The position numbers and the translations under genes were made by a program. A DNA stretch of 64,000 bases, taken from assembly GCF_011369485.1 (NCBI RefSeq), contig NZ_VXCA01000025.1:543668-607667 (forward strand), given 5' to 3'. The notes under the pieces were generated by a model. The model was not told where the DNA came from. It did no database searches and saw only the letters and a program-made list of their open reading frames with translations. The stretch's first letter is position 1; every line of letters begins with the position of its first letter. The stretch is from Pseudomonas atagonensis (GTDB lineage Bacteria > Pseudomonadota > Gammaproteobacteria > Pseudomonadales > Pseudomonadaceae). Shown here in pieces: positions 1-8,836 of this stretch.

Positions 1-50
1 TTGCGTGAAGACGGTCGCTGGGCGGATTTAAACAAAATGGAACAATTGGC

Positions 51-2114
51 TCAGCCCAGCTCGATGCGATTACGCCCGGCGTTTTTGGCGCGGTACAGCG
101 CCTGATCGGCTCTTTTGATCACCAGATCGCTGTGTTCTCCGGGTTTGAACGATGCCAGCCCCATGGAAATAGTGATCGTCACCCGTTCGCCCTTGAAATG
201 GAACGGGCAGGCTTCGATTGCCGCACGCAGGGTTTCCAGCAATTTTGCACCGACCGCTGGCGGGGTCGCCGGCAGCAGCAGGACAAACTCTTCACCGCCG
301 AAACGCGCGATAAAGTCAGAACCGCGCAGGCGTTTGCGCAGCACGCTGGCGATGATTTTCAGCACTTTATCGCCGGCCAGATGCCCGTAGTTGTCGTTGA
401 TCCGTTTGAAGTGATCGAGGTCGAGCATTGCCAGGCTCAGGGTGTTGCCGTGTTGCTGCCACTGTTTGATTTCCTGCTCCAGCCGTTCGCTCCACGCTGC
501 ACGGTTGGGCAGACCGGTGAGCGGGTCGATCAGGGCTTTCTGGCGTTGTTCTTCAAGGTGCTCGCGAAAGCCCTGCGCCTCTTGCTCCATGTGCGCCACA
601 CGTTCGGATAGGCCTTTGAGTCGCGCTGCCACTTCCTGCTCGCGGGCATCGCGCTGTTTCTGGTGTTGATCCATGGTGCCGAGCAAGCCTTCGAGATGGT
701 TCTCCAACACTTGCTTGAGGTCATCCAGATCCGCCGCTTGCTGCACGCTGGTCTGCAAGCCGTCGACCTGCTCACGAATTTGCGTGTCCATCGCCCGTGC
801 CGCCGAACTGTTGTCGGCATGGCCATCGCTGGCCGCCTGCAGATTGCTCTGGAATGCTTCGAGGCGTTCGTTGAGTTGTTGCAGGTAGGCTTCGAATTCG
901 TGCTGGCCGCTGTCGGTGATCGCCAGCATCAAAGTCGCCAGATCGTCGAGGATCGGCAGCAGTTCGTACCAGTTCAAGCCATTTTTCAGGCGGTCACGCA
1001 TGGCCTCCGCTTGCGGGCGGTGGCGCTCCGGAAGGGTCAGGTCATCGAGCAGACCGATCAGGGTGTCTTCGATGTGCTTGGCCACGGAGCTGTAAGACGG
1101 CTCCGGCGAGTCGGGAAGCGCGTAGAGAATGTCGTGCTCGGGTTGTTCCGGGTCAATGGCGGCCAGTGCACGGGCGATCGGCTCGGGCAGGGGCAGGCTG
1201 TCGAGGATCAACGGCTGCGGGTCGCCGGGATGAATCAGCTCGTCGGGGTTGAAGGTAACAGGAGCCGGGATTGGCGCGGGCGTGAAAACGGGTTCAGGCG
1301 CGGGCGTGATGGTTTGCGGCTCAGCTGCCGGACTAAGGGTTTCGGTGGCAACCGTGGGCGGAACGAAAGCGGTCACCTGCGGTTCGACGGGCGCCGGGAC
1401 TGCTGGCATTGCAACTTCCGTGACCGGCACAGGCTGTTGCAGTGCGGGTGGGGCGATTGCCACCGGTTCGGCCACAGGGGCCGGAGCCGCGTGTACAGGT
1501 TCGTGCTCGGGCTGAGGCATGGCGTGCGCAACCTCAACGGGCGCGATCTGCTCAGGCGCAGGCGTGACGGCTACGGGCGCCTCGTCGCCATCGCGACCGC
1601 CAAAAAGACGCTGAAACAAACCTGGCCGGTCCGGCTCTGCTGGCGTCTCCAGCTGGCTCAGCGCTTTGCTCTGCAGACTGCTCAGTTCACTCAGCAGCAG
1701 GGGCATTTCCCGGGCCTGACTGACACGCCCGTCCAGTTGCTTGGCAAACTTCTTCAGCGGCTGTGCGACTTCGCGCGGCAGCGGCAAGGCCTGCAACTGA
1801 GCAACCAGAGATGTCAGCGCAGTGCTGACCTGATCAATCCGGGTTTCGCGACGCTGCTCGGAATCGAGCACGGCTTTTTCCAGGCGCGGCAACAGGGCGG
1901 CGAGGCCGGCGTCCATGTCGTCGGTGCGCACCACGTCGCGCATTTCTTTCATGCACTGATCAACGACGCGGTCGGTACCTTCGGCCGCCAATGTACTGCG
2001 TACCAGACCGCGACGCAGCAAGTCGAGGCGGGCGGCCCAGCGACGTTCGAGCTTGTCCTGTTGTTCGATGCTTTTGAGGTACTTCTCTTTCCAGCGCTGG
2101 GCTTCGTCGCTCAT
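51..2114 (-). CDS. Diguanylate cyclase (GGDEF) with long N-terminal helical region
   Basis: Predicted to make cyclic di-GMP from two GTP. The C-terminal GGDEF domain (about residues 525-687) has an intact GGEEF active-site signature at 606-610. An RxxD product-inhibition site (RGSD, 597-600) lies exactly five residues upstream, so both catalysis and feedback inhibition look possible. The first ~170 residues are charged and helical. A Pro/Ala-rich linker covers about 185-310, followed by more coiled-coil helix up to the cyclase. There is no signal peptide or membrane segment, so it should be cytoplasmic. The start overlaps the stop of the upstream hydrolase gene by 4 bases, so the two are probably co-translated. 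The input signal is unknown. Confidence 0.93.
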   Translation of the reverse strand: MSDEAQRWKEKYLKSIEQQDKLERRWAARLDLLRRGLVRSTLAAEGTDRVVDQCMKEMRDVVRTDDMDAGLAALLPRLEKAVLDSEQRRETRIDQVSTALTSLVAQLQALPLPREVAQPLKKFAKQLDGRVSQAREMPLLLSELSSLQSKALSQLETPAEPDRPGLFQRLFGGRDGDEAPVAVTPAPEQIAPVEVAHAMPQPEHEPVHAAPAPVAEPVAIAPPALQQPVPVTEVAMPAVPAPVEPQVTAFVPPTVATETLSPAAEPQTITPAPEPVFTPAPIPAPVTFNPDELIHPGDPQPLILDSLPLPEPIARALAAIDPEQPEHDILYALPDSPEPSYSSVAKHIEDTLIGLLDDLTLPERHRPQAEAMRDRLKNGLNWYELLPILDDLATLMLAITDSGQHEFEAYLQQLNERLEAFQSNLQAASDGHADNSSAARAMDTQIREQVDGLQTSVQQAADLDDLKQVLENHLEGLLGTMDQHQKQRDAREQEVAARLKGLSERVAHMEQEAQGFREHLEEQRQKALIDPLTGLPNRAAWSERLEQEIKQWQQHGNTLSLAMLDLDHFKRINDNYGHLAGDKVLKIIASVLRKRLRGSDFIARFGGEEFVLLLPATPPAVGAKLLETLRAAIEACPFHFKGERVTITISMGLASFKPGEHSDLVIKRADQALYRAKNAGRNRIELG

Positions 2115-2989
2115 TCAGGGGTTCCGCGAAGGGCAGGACTCAACGCGGGCAATGCATCGGCCGTGAGCGAACCCGGCAGACGAATCTCTACCGCGACCGG
2201 CAGGTGATCGGAAATGGGCTGTGCCAGCACCTGTACTTTTTCAAGGGTCAGGGTCGGGCTGAGCAAAATATGATCAAGGCAACGCTGAGGGCGCCAGCTG
2301 GGGAATGTCGCTTCCACCTGCGGGGCCAGCAAGCCGAGATCGCGTAACGGTGACTGTTGTAGCAGATCGCTGGCGTGGGTGTTCATGTCACCCATCAACA
2401 CTTGGTGTTTATAGCCGCCGATCAGTTCGCGAATGTAGCCCAGTTGCAGGCTGCGCACCCGTGCGCCAAGGGCCAGGTGCATCATCACCACCACCAGCGC
2501 TTCCGGGCCTTCGCCGAAACGCAGCAGGATGGCGCCGCGACCTTTCGGGCCGGGCAACGGGTGGTCTTCGATCGCCCACGGACGCAGACGACTGAGCACG
2601 CCATTGCTGTGCTGAGCCAGGCGGCCGAGGTTGCGATTGAGTTGTTGATACCAGTAGGGGAAGGCGCCGAGGTGGGCCAGATGTTCGACCTGATTGACGT
2701 AGCCTGAACGCAGGCTGCCGCCATCGGCTTCCTGCAGGGCGACCAGATCGAAGTCGCCGAGCAGGTCGCCGATCTTTTGCAGATTGCCTGAGCGCCCGGT
2801 GTGCGGCAGCAAGTGCTGCCAGCTGCGGGTCAGGTAGTGTCGATAGCGCTCGGTACTGATGCCGACCTGGATATTGAAGCTGAGCAAACGCAGACGCTGG
2901 TCCGCAGGCAGGCCCGTGGACGCCAGGTGATGCTCGTTGACCTGCGGATCATGCAGGCCAACGATGCGTTCGGTTTTCCAGCGGCGCAT
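2111..2989 (-). CDS. Endonuclease/exonuclease/phosphatase (EEP) family protein
   Basis: A 292-residue protein of the metal-dependent EEP fold. Visible family landmarks are the LSFNIQVG start of the fold, an LQEAD segment carrying the metal-binding Glu, an MGDMNTHASD segment, and a C-terminal SDHLPV motif with the catalytic Asp-His. Members act on nucleic acids, phospholipids or inositol phosphates, and the substrate cannot be read from the sequence. There is no export signal. It is followed with a 4-base overlap by the diguanylate cyclase gene and preceded 14 bases upstream by dsbA, all on the same strand. The pairing with a cyclase is also seen at the P. aeruginosa PA5487/PA5488 locus as I recall it. 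Confidence 0.88.
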   Translation of the reverse strand: MRRWKTERIVGLHDPQVNEHHLASTGLPADQRLRLLSFNIQVGISTERYRHYLTRSWQHLLPHTGRSGNLQKIGDLLGDFDLVALQEADGGSLRSGYVNQVEHLAHLGAFPYWYQQLNRNLGRLAQHSNGVLSRLRPWAIEDHPLPGPKGRGAILLRFGEGPEALVVVMMHLALGARVRSLQLGYIRELIGGYKHQVLMGDMNTHASDLLQQSPLRDLGLLAPQVEATFPSWRPQRCLDHILLSPTLTLEKVQVLAQPISDHLPVAVEIRLPGSLTADALPALSPALRGTPE

Positions 2990-3003
2990 GGCGGTCGCCG
3001 CGC

Positions 3004-3645
3004 TTAGTTGGCAGCGGCCTTGTTGGTCGCTCGCTCTTTGGCCACCAGTTGATCGGCCAGTTGCAGGGCTTGTTCAGCACCACCGGCGGAACCGATGTCG
3101 AAGCGGTACTTGCCGTTGACGATCATGGTTGGAACGCCGGAGATTTCATACTTCTTGGCCAGCTCGCGGGCTTTCACGATCTGCCCTTTGATGGCGAACG
3201 AATCGAAGGTCGCCAGGAACTTGTCCTTGTCCACGCCTTGGGTTGCGAGGAAGTCGGCCATGTCGTTCTTGTCGGTCAGCTTCTTGTGTTCTTTCTGGAT
3301 TGCGTTGAACACGGCAGCGTGAACGTTGTGCTCGACGCCCATGGCTTCCAGCGTCAGGAACATCTGGCCGTGAGCGTCCCACGGGCCACCGAACATTGCA
3401 GGAATGCGTACGAAGTTGACGTCGGAAGGCAGTTTTTCAACCCATGGATTGATCACCGGCTCGAACGCGTAGCAGTGCGGGCAGCCATACCAGAACAGCT
3501 CGACCACCTCGATCTTGCCAGGCACGGCGACGGGTACCGGGTTGCTCAGTTCGACGTAAGGGGCGGCAGGGGCTTCGGCGGCCTGGGCAGTCACGCCGAA
3601 CAGGCTGGCAGCGACGAGGGCGGCGCTGATGATCAGATTACGCAT
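3004..3645 (-). CDS. dsbA: Periplasmic thiol:disulfide oxidoreductase DsbA
   Basis: Introduces disulfide bonds into exported proteins in the periplasm and is reoxidised by DsbB. The 213-residue precursor has a Sec signal peptide (about 1-22, ending in AQA). The thioredoxin-fold active site CPHC spans residues 55-58, and the cis-Pro loop is SGVPTM near residue 170. Length is normal for the pseudomonad enzyme. The gene lies directly upstream of the EEP/diguanylate cyclase pair and downstream of two periplasmic cytochrome c genes, whose heme-binding cysteines depend on periplasmic thiol chemistry. Confidence 0.96.
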   Translation of the reverse strand: MRNLIISAALVAASLFGVTAQAAEAPAAPYVELSNPVPVAVPGKIEVVELFWYGCPHCYAFEPVINPWVEKLPSDVNFVRIPAMFGGPWDAHGQMFLTLEAMGVEHNVHAAVFNAIQKEHKKLTDKNDMADFLATQGVDKDKFLATFDSFAIKGQIVKARELAKKYEISGVPTMIVNGKYRFDIGSAGGAEQALQLADQLVAKERATNKAAAN

Positions 3646-3737
3646 GCTTTACTCCTGGACAATTTTGGTCGCCTCGCGCGACCTGTTTTCAGACAGATCC
3701 TGGCGGGCATGAGTTCTGTAGTGTAACGGCAGCGGCC

Positions 3738-3771
3738 ACAAAAAAGGGCGGCCAAAGCCACCCTTTTTATA
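3738..3771 (-). terminator. Rho-independent terminator after cytochrome c4
   Basis: On the minus strand a GC-rich hairpin (AAGGGTGGC / GCCGCCCTT, loop TTTG) is followed by a run of T. It lies just downstream of the c4 stop codon and upstream of dsbA. Confidence 0.75.
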
Positions 3772-3835
3772 CTTGCTGCGACGGATTAATCGAGCGTTAA
3801 CGTTGCGCGGGATCTATCGCCAGCCAGTGCGGTTC

Positions 3836-4447
3836 TCAGTGCAGACCCTGAATGTAGCTGGCGACGGCGGCGATGTCTTCATCACTGAGTTTGCGGGCGA
3901 TGGTGCGCATGGTCATGGCGTCGCCATCGTTGCTGCGACCGGCTTCTTCCTTGCGGAAGTCGGTCAGCTGCTTGGCGATGTATTGCGCGTGTTGGCCGCC
4001 CAGATGCGGAAACCCTGCGGCAGCGTTGCCGGCGCCATTCGGCGAGTGGCAACCGGTGCAGGCTGGCAGGCCTTTTTCCAGATTGCCGCCGCGGAACAGG
4101 GCTTCACCGCGCGCGACGATCTTCGGATCGGCAGCGCCGACGCTGCCTTTCTGGCTGGCGAACCAGGCGGCGATGTCAGCGAGATCCTGATCGCTCAGGT
4201 TGGTCAGCAGGCCGGTCATTTCCAGAACGGTGCGCTTGCCCGACTTGATGTCGTGCAGCTGCTTGGTCAGGTAGCGTTCACCCTGGCCGGCCAGTTTTGG
4301 AAAGTTTGGTGCCATGCTGTTCCCGTCCGGACCATGGCAGGCTCCGCAAACGGCAGCTTTCGCCTGGCCGGCGGCGGCATCACCGGCAGCATGGGCGAAG
4401 CCTGAAATTCCCACGGTCAACAGCAGACTCACGATCAGTTTGTTCAT
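3836..4447 (-). CDS. Diheme cytochrome c4
   Basis: Periplasmic electron carrier with two c-type hemes, generally feeding terminal oxidases. It is a 203-residue precursor with a signal peptide (1-20, ending in AHA). The two heme attachment sites are CGACH at 34-38 and CTGCH at 130-134. The two halves are similar, as expected for the duplicated c4 fold, and Met residues available as sixth ligands follow each site. It is separated by 32 bases from the upstream small cytochrome gene, suggesting one transcript. A terminator follows before dsbA. Confidence 0.94.
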   Translation of the reverse strand: MNKLIVSLLLTVGISGFAHAAGDAAAGQAKAAVCGACHGPDGNSMAPNFPKLAGQGERYLTKQLHDIKSGKRTVLEMTGLLTNLSDQDLADIAAWFASQKGSVGAADPKIVARGEALFRGGNLEKGLPACTGCHSPNGAGNAAAGFPHLGGQHAQYIAKQLTDFRKEEAGRSNDGDAMTMRTIARKLSDEDIAAVASYIQGLH

Positions 4448-4479
4448 CAGCTAATCCAACTACGGCTAAGGGTTAAGAG

Positions 4480-4785
4480 TTATGGACCGGGTTTACTTCC
4501 GCTCATCCAAAGGATGATGGCCTGGTAATCCTCGGTACTGCAGTCCATGCACAAACCACGCGGCGGCATCGCCTTGAAACCCTGGGTTACGTGTTGCACC
4601 AGCGTCTCCATACCTTTCGCCAACCTCGGCGTCCAAGCTTCCTGATCGCCTCTTCTGGGCGCCATGGGTAGTTGGCCGGAATGACAGGCACCACAAACAC
4701 GGTTGTACACGGCTTCCGGATCCTGTGTAGCCTGTGCGCTGTAAAGCGGCATCAAGACTCCGGCAGCCAGCAGCCATTTCGTCAT
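4480..4785 (-). CDS. Cytochrome c5-like monoheme protein
   Basis: A small periplasmic cytochrome (101 residues) with a signal peptide ending near residue 19. It has one heme site, CGACH (31-35). A second cysteine pair (C79 and C82, sequence CMDC) is the structural disulfide typical of cytochrome c5. Met73 is the likely axial ligand. It is first in the leftward cytochrome pair and so probably co-transcribed with cytochrome c4. Its partner is not evident from the sequence; the neighbour suggests a role in electron delivery to oxidases. Confidence 0.9.
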   Translation of the reverse strand: MTKWLLAAGVLMPLYSAQATQDPEAVYNRVCGACHSGQLPMAPRRGDQEAWTPRLAKGMETLVQHVTQGFKAMPPRGLCMDCSTEDYQAIILWMSGSKPGP

Positions 4786-4976
4786 AAAACGACCTTTTCA
4801 GGGTTGAGAGCGTTCTGCGTTCTAATGCGCAATCAAGGTCTGTCGCTCTCGTGAACTTCATCCTACGCTGGGACAAAGCACACACAAAATCTGCGGCATT
4901 ATATACTGGCGTCACTGAAACGGAAGCGACACCGCGTTCCGCGCCCAATCCCGGCGCCGCCCACATCGGAAATCCC

Positions 4977-5618
4977 ATGCAACTCAAGAATCCCATCCTC
5001 GGCCTGTGCCAACAGTCCACGTTCATGCTCAGTGCCGCCAAAGTCGATCAGTGCCCTGACGACGAGGGCTTTGAAGTGGCCTTTGCCGGTCGTTCCAACG
5101 CCGGCAAATCCAGCGCCCTGAACACCCTGACTCACGCCAGCCTGGCGCGCACCTCGAAAACTCCGGGTCGCACACAGCTGTTGAACTTCTTCAAGCTAGA
5201 CGATGATCGGCGTCTGGTCGACCTGCCGGGCTACGGTTATGCAAAAGTACCGATCCCGCTCAAGCAACACTGGCAGCGTCACTTGGAGGCTTACCTCGGT
5301 GGCCGCGAGAGTTTGAAGGGTTTGATTCTGATGATGGACATCCGTCATCCAATGACTGACTTCGACCTGCTGATGCTCGACTGGGCCGTTGCGGCCGGCA
5401 TGCCGATGCACATCCTGCTGACCAAGGCCGACAAACTGACCTACGGCGCAGCCAAGAACACCCTGCTCAAAGTGCAGTCGGAAATCCGCAAGGGTTGGGG
5501 CGATCTGGTCACCATCCAGCTGTTCTCCGCACCAAAACGCATGGGCCTGGAAGAGGCCTACACTGTCCTGGCAGGCTGGATGGAACTGGCAGACAAAGGT
5601 GCCGAGGCGACTGAGTAA
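4977..5618 (+). CDS. engB: Ribosome biogenesis GTPase EngB/YihA
   Basis: Essential-type GTPase needed for large ribosomal subunit assembly. The ATG at 4977 gives a 213-residue protein of normal length. An in-frame GTG at 4851 would add 42 unconserved residues and is not favoured. The P-loop is GRSNAGKS (38-45), the G3 motif is DLPGYG (82-87), and a TKAD G4 motif follows, so nucleotide binding looks intact. It is convergent with polA, an arrangement conserved in enterics and pseudomonads, with a small RNA locus between the two. Confidence 0.95.
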   Translation: MQLKNPILGLCQQSTFMLSAAKVDQCPDDEGFEVAFAGRSNAGKSSALNTLTHASLARTSKTPGRTQLLNFFKLDDDRRLVDLPGYGYAKVPIPLKQHWQRHLEAYLGGRESLKGLILMMDIRHPMTDFDLLMLDWAVAAGMPMHILLTKADKLTYGAAKNTLLKVQSEIRKGWGDLVTIQLFSAPKRMGLEEAYTVLAGWMELADKGAEATE

Positions 5619-5627
5619 CAGTGATTA

Positions 5628-5681
5628 GAAAATTGGTTGTGGTGCTTTCAACGCACTCTGAGCGTGCCACAGCCAATTTTC
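5628..5681 (+). terminator. Long hairpin after engB
   Basis: GAAAATTGGTTGTGG pairs with CCACAGCCAATTTTC across a short loop, ten bases after the engB stop. It lacks a T-run on the plus strand, so it may act as an mRNA 3' end structure more than as a strict intrinsic terminator. Confidence 0.5.
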
Positions 5682-5685
5682 GGGC

Positions 5686-5842
5686 AAAAAAAGCCCCGGA
5701 TTTCATTGGGGAGGGAGAAATTCCGGGGTTCAAGTTCCGAACCGCTAGGGCGGGGTTCAGATATCTGCCAACACTTAACACAACATAGGAGCATCGAAGG
5801 GCTTCACCAGCCATTCAGTAACTCTGAGTGGTGTCCTTCCAG
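5686..5842 (-). ncRNA. ersA: Candidate ErsA/Spot 42-locus small RNA
   Basis: The 339-base gap between engB and polA is where E. coli encodes Spot 42 and P. aeruginosa encodes ErsA, transcribed in the polA direction. On the minus strand a strong intrinsic terminator is present: stem CCCCGGAA / TTCCGGGG (arms at 5721-5728 and about 5693-5700), C-rich loop, then seven T at 5692-5686. An upstream hairpin is CGAACCGC-like near 5735-5755. A TCTGA element at 5853-5849 resembles the -10 of the envelope-stress sigma factor AlgU, placing a start near 5842. I could not find a good GAACTT -35. Function by analogy: Hfq-dependent base pairing with mRNAs. The 5' end is an estimate. Confidence 0.65.
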
Positions 5843-5957
5843 ATTAGTTCAGAATTTTTTCAAAAAGCTTTGGAATAATCCCGAGTGCTTTTCGAAATAA
5901 GCAGGGTTTGCCGGGGTTGCCGCGACAACAGGTCGCGGCGAACCGTGTTCAATAGGC

Positions 5958-8762
5958 TCAGTGAGCCTCATCCCAATTGTTGCCCACACCCACTTCGACC
6001 AGCAGCGGCACATCCAGTTTCGCCGCCTCGCTCATGTGCACGCGAATCTCGGCGCTGACTTGCTCGACCAGATCCTCGCGAACCTCCAGCACCAATTCGT
6101 CGTGTACCTGCAGGATGACTTTGGCGTCGAGCCCGGACGTCGTCAGCCAGTTATCCACAGCCACCATGGCTTTCTTGATGATGTCCGCCGCCGTGCCCTG
6201 CATCGGCGCGTTGATCGCCGTGCGTTCGGCCGCTGCGCGTTCCTGCGGCTTGTTTGAGTTGATTTCCGGCAGGTACAGACGTCGGCCGAAGAAGGTTTCG
6301 ACATAACCCTGATCCGCCGCCTGGGCGCGGGTGCGATCCATGTACTCACGCACGCCTGGATAGCGGGCGAAGTAGGTATCGATGTAAGCCTTGGCGGTCT
6401 TGGTGTCGACGCCGATGTCCTTGCCGAGTTTCTGCGCGCCCATGCCGTAGATCAGGCCGAAGTTGATCGCCTTGGCGCCACGGCGCTGGTCGGAGGTCAC
6501 TTCGTTGAGTTCGACCTTGAACACTTCGGCAGCGGTCGCGGTGTGCACGTCGAGATTATTGCGGAAGGCGTTCATCAGGCCTTCGTCTTTGGACAGGTGG
6601 GCCATGATCCGCAGTTCGATCTGCGAATAGTCCGCTGCCAGCAGTTTGTAGCCTTGCGGCGCGACGAAAGCCTGACGAATGCGTCGGCCTTCAGCCGTGC
6701 GCACCGGGATGTTCTGCAGGTTCGGATCGCTGGAGGACAAACGCCCGGTCGATGCTACCGCCTGGTGATACGAGGTGTGGATGCGCCCGGTGCGCGGGTT
6801 GATCTGCTCCGGCAAACGATCGGTGTAGGTGCTTTTCAGCTTGCTCATCGAACGGTGCTCCATCAGCACCTTCGGCAAGCGGTGATCGTCTTCAGCGAGC
6901 TTCGCCAACACTTCTTCAGCAGTGGACGGCTGACCCTTGGCGGTCTTCTTCAATACCGGCAGGCCGAGTTTTTCGTAAAGAATCACGCCCAGTTGCTTTG
7001 GCGACCCGAGGTTGAATTCTTCGCCGGCGATCTCGAACGCTTCGCGCTCCAGCGCCACCATTTTGTTGCCGAGCTCAATGCTCTGGATGCCGAGCAGTTC
7101 AGCATCGACGAACGCGCCTTGACGCTCGATGCGCGCCAGTACCGGCACCAGTGGAATTTCGATGTCAGTCAAAACGCTGGCCAGGCTCGGGATGGCGCTG
7201 AGTTTTTCGAACAAGGTTTGGTGCAGACGCAGGGTGATGTCAGCGTCTTCCGCGGCATACGGCCCGGCCTGTTCCAGAGCGATCTGGTCGAAGGTCAACT
7301 GCTTGGCGCCTTTGCCGGCGATGTCCTGGAAGCTCACGGTGGTGTGATCCAGGTACTTCTGCGCGAGGCTGTCCATGTCGTGACGGGTGGCGGTGGAGTT
7401 GAGCACGTAGGACTCAAGCATCGTGTCAAAGGCGATGCCACGCACGTTGATGCCTTCGTTCTGATCGCCACCGATGGCGCAGTTGGCCAGGATGTTCATG
7501 TCGAACTTGGCGTGCTGGCCGACCTTGAGCTTGCTCGGGTCTTCGAGAATCGGCTTGAGCGCGCGCAGCACGGTGTCGCGGTCCAGTTGTTCCGGTACGC
7601 CGATGTAGGAGTGGGTCAGCGGAATGTACGCGGCCTCGTTGGCCTGCACGGCGAACGACAAGCCGACCAGCTGCGCCTGCTGCGCGTCGATGCCGGTGGT
7701 TTCGGTGTCGAAAGCGAACAGCTTGGCGTTGTTGAGTTTTTCCAGCCAGACGTCGAAGCGCGCCTGATCGAGGATGGTTTCGTAAGCGGCTTCAGCCGGA
7801 GCGGCGGGGGCTTCTTCTGCTGGTGCGCTGAACAGATCGCCGGCCGGTGCAGGCGCGGCGGCAGCGCTCAGTTCCAGTCGTTTGGCGTCGCGATCCAGGT
7901 CGTTGATCCAGCTCTTGAACTCCAGCAGGGTGTACAGCTCGTAGAGCTTGGCCGGGTCTTCCGCGCCCATTTGCAGGTCGTCGAGTTCGACGTCCAGCGG
8001 CACGTCGACCTTGATGGTCGCCAGTTGGTAGGAGAGGAACGCCATCTCCTTGTGCTCTTCGAGCTTGGCCGGCAGGGTCTTGGCGCCGCGAATCGGCAGA
8101 GTCGGCACGATGTCGAGATTGGCGTACAGCTCGGTGAGGCCGCCGTTGACGCCGACCAGCAGGCCGGAAGCGGTCTTCGGGCCGATACCGGGAACGCCCG
8201 GGATGTTGTCGGAAGAGTCGCCCATCAACGCCAGGTAATCGATGATCTGCTCCGGTGCGACGCCGAATTTCTCCTTCACGCCTTCCACATCCATCGAACT
8301 ACCGGACATGGTGTTGACCAAGGTAATGTGGCCGTCGACCAGTTGTGCCATGTCCTTGTCGCCGGTGGAGATGATCACCGGACGGTTGGCGGCCGCGCTG
8401 CTGCGGGCGAGGGTGCCGATCACGTCGTCGGCCTCGACACCTTCCACGCACAACAGCGGGAAGCCCAAAGCCTTCACGCTCTGGTGCAGAGGTTCGATCT
8501 GCAGGCGCATGTCGTCGGGCATGCTTGGGCGGTTGGCCTTGTATTCGGCGTACATCTCATCGCGAAAGGTCCCGCCCTTGGCGTCGAAAACCACCGCGAA
8601 CGGGCTGTCCGGATACTGCTTGCGCAGACTCTTGAGCATGTTCAGCACGCCTTTGACCGCTCCGGTCGGCAGGCCTTTGGAGGTGGTCAGCGGTGGCAGG
8701 GCGTGGAAAGCGCGGTACAGGTAAGACGAACCGTCCACCAGGACGAGGGGGGCTTGGCTCAT
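5958..8762 (-). CDS. polA: DNA polymerase I
   Basis: Repair and Okazaki-fragment polymerase. The 934 residues hold all three activities. A 5'-3' nuclease covers about 1-290 (VDGSSYLYRAF start, ADDVIGT, and GDSSDNIPGVPGIG). An Ala/Pro-rich hinge lies near 305-330. A 3'-5' exonuclease starts at FAFDTETTG with its catalytic Asp-Glu, and the polymerase domain has DYSQIELR and QVHDEL motifs. Start taken at 8762 (MSQAPLVLVDG), the family's usual beginning; an ATG four codons upstream is less likely. It is convergent with engB, and the gap downstream carries the sRNA candidate. Confidence 0.97.
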   Translation of the reverse strand: MSQAPLVLVDGSSYLYRAFHALPPLTTSKGLPTGAVKGVLNMLKSLRKQYPDSPFAVVFDAKGGTFRDEMYAEYKANRPSMPDDMRLQIEPLHQSVKALGFPLLCVEGVEADDVIGTLARSSAAANRPVIISTGDKDMAQLVDGHITLVNTMSGSSMDVEGVKEKFGVAPEQIIDYLALMGDSSDNIPGVPGIGPKTASGLLVGVNGGLTELYANLDIVPTLPIRGAKTLPAKLEEHKEMAFLSYQLATIKVDVPLDVELDDLQMGAEDPAKLYELYTLLEFKSWINDLDRDAKRLELSAAAAPAPAGDLFSAPAEEAPAAPAEAAYETILDQARFDVWLEKLNNAKLFAFDTETTGIDAQQAQLVGLSFAVQANEAAYIPLTHSYIGVPEQLDRDTVLRALKPILEDPSKLKVGQHAKFDMNILANCAIGGDQNEGINVRGIAFDTMLESYVLNSTATRHDMDSLAQKYLDHTTVSFQDIAGKGAKQLTFDQIALEQAGPYAAEDADITLRLHQTLFEKLSAIPSLASVLTDIEIPLVPVLARIERQGAFVDAELLGIQSIELGNKMVALEREAFEIAGEEFNLGSPKQLGVILYEKLGLPVLKKTAKGQPSTAEEVLAKLAEDDHRLPKVLMEHRSMSKLKSTYTDRLPEQINPRTGRIHTSYHQAVASTGRLSSSDPNLQNIPVRTAEGRRIRQAFVAPQGYKLLAADYSQIELRIMAHLSKDEGLMNAFRNNLDVHTATAAEVFKVELNEVTSDQRRGAKAINFGLIYGMGAQKLGKDIGVDTKTAKAYIDTYFARYPGVREYMDRTRAQAADQGYVETFFGRRLYLPEINSNKPQERAAAERTAINAPMQGTAADIIKKAMVAVDNWLTTSGLDAKVILQVHDELVLEVREDLVEQVSAEIRVHMSEAAKLDVPLLVEVGVGNNWDEAH

Positions 8763-8836
8763 GAGCAGGATCAACCTTTTCGGCGGGTCCGGCGCTAGAA
8801 TAGCGGGACCGTTGACGACAAAGGGACAAGGTTATC

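Noticed and set aside
1..105. Open plus-strand frame from base 1 to a TGA at 103-105, or a shorter frame ending at 31
   Set aside because: Too little sequence to tell whether a gene enters from the left; the longer frame overlaps the cyclase gene and has no recognisable motif.
663..2207. A 514-residue plus-strand ORF
   Set aside because: Shadow of the diguanylate cyclase gene on the other strand.
6543..8798. A 751-residue plus-strand ORF
   Set aside because: Antisense to polA, rich in His/Arg/Gln as mirrored codons give; no domain.
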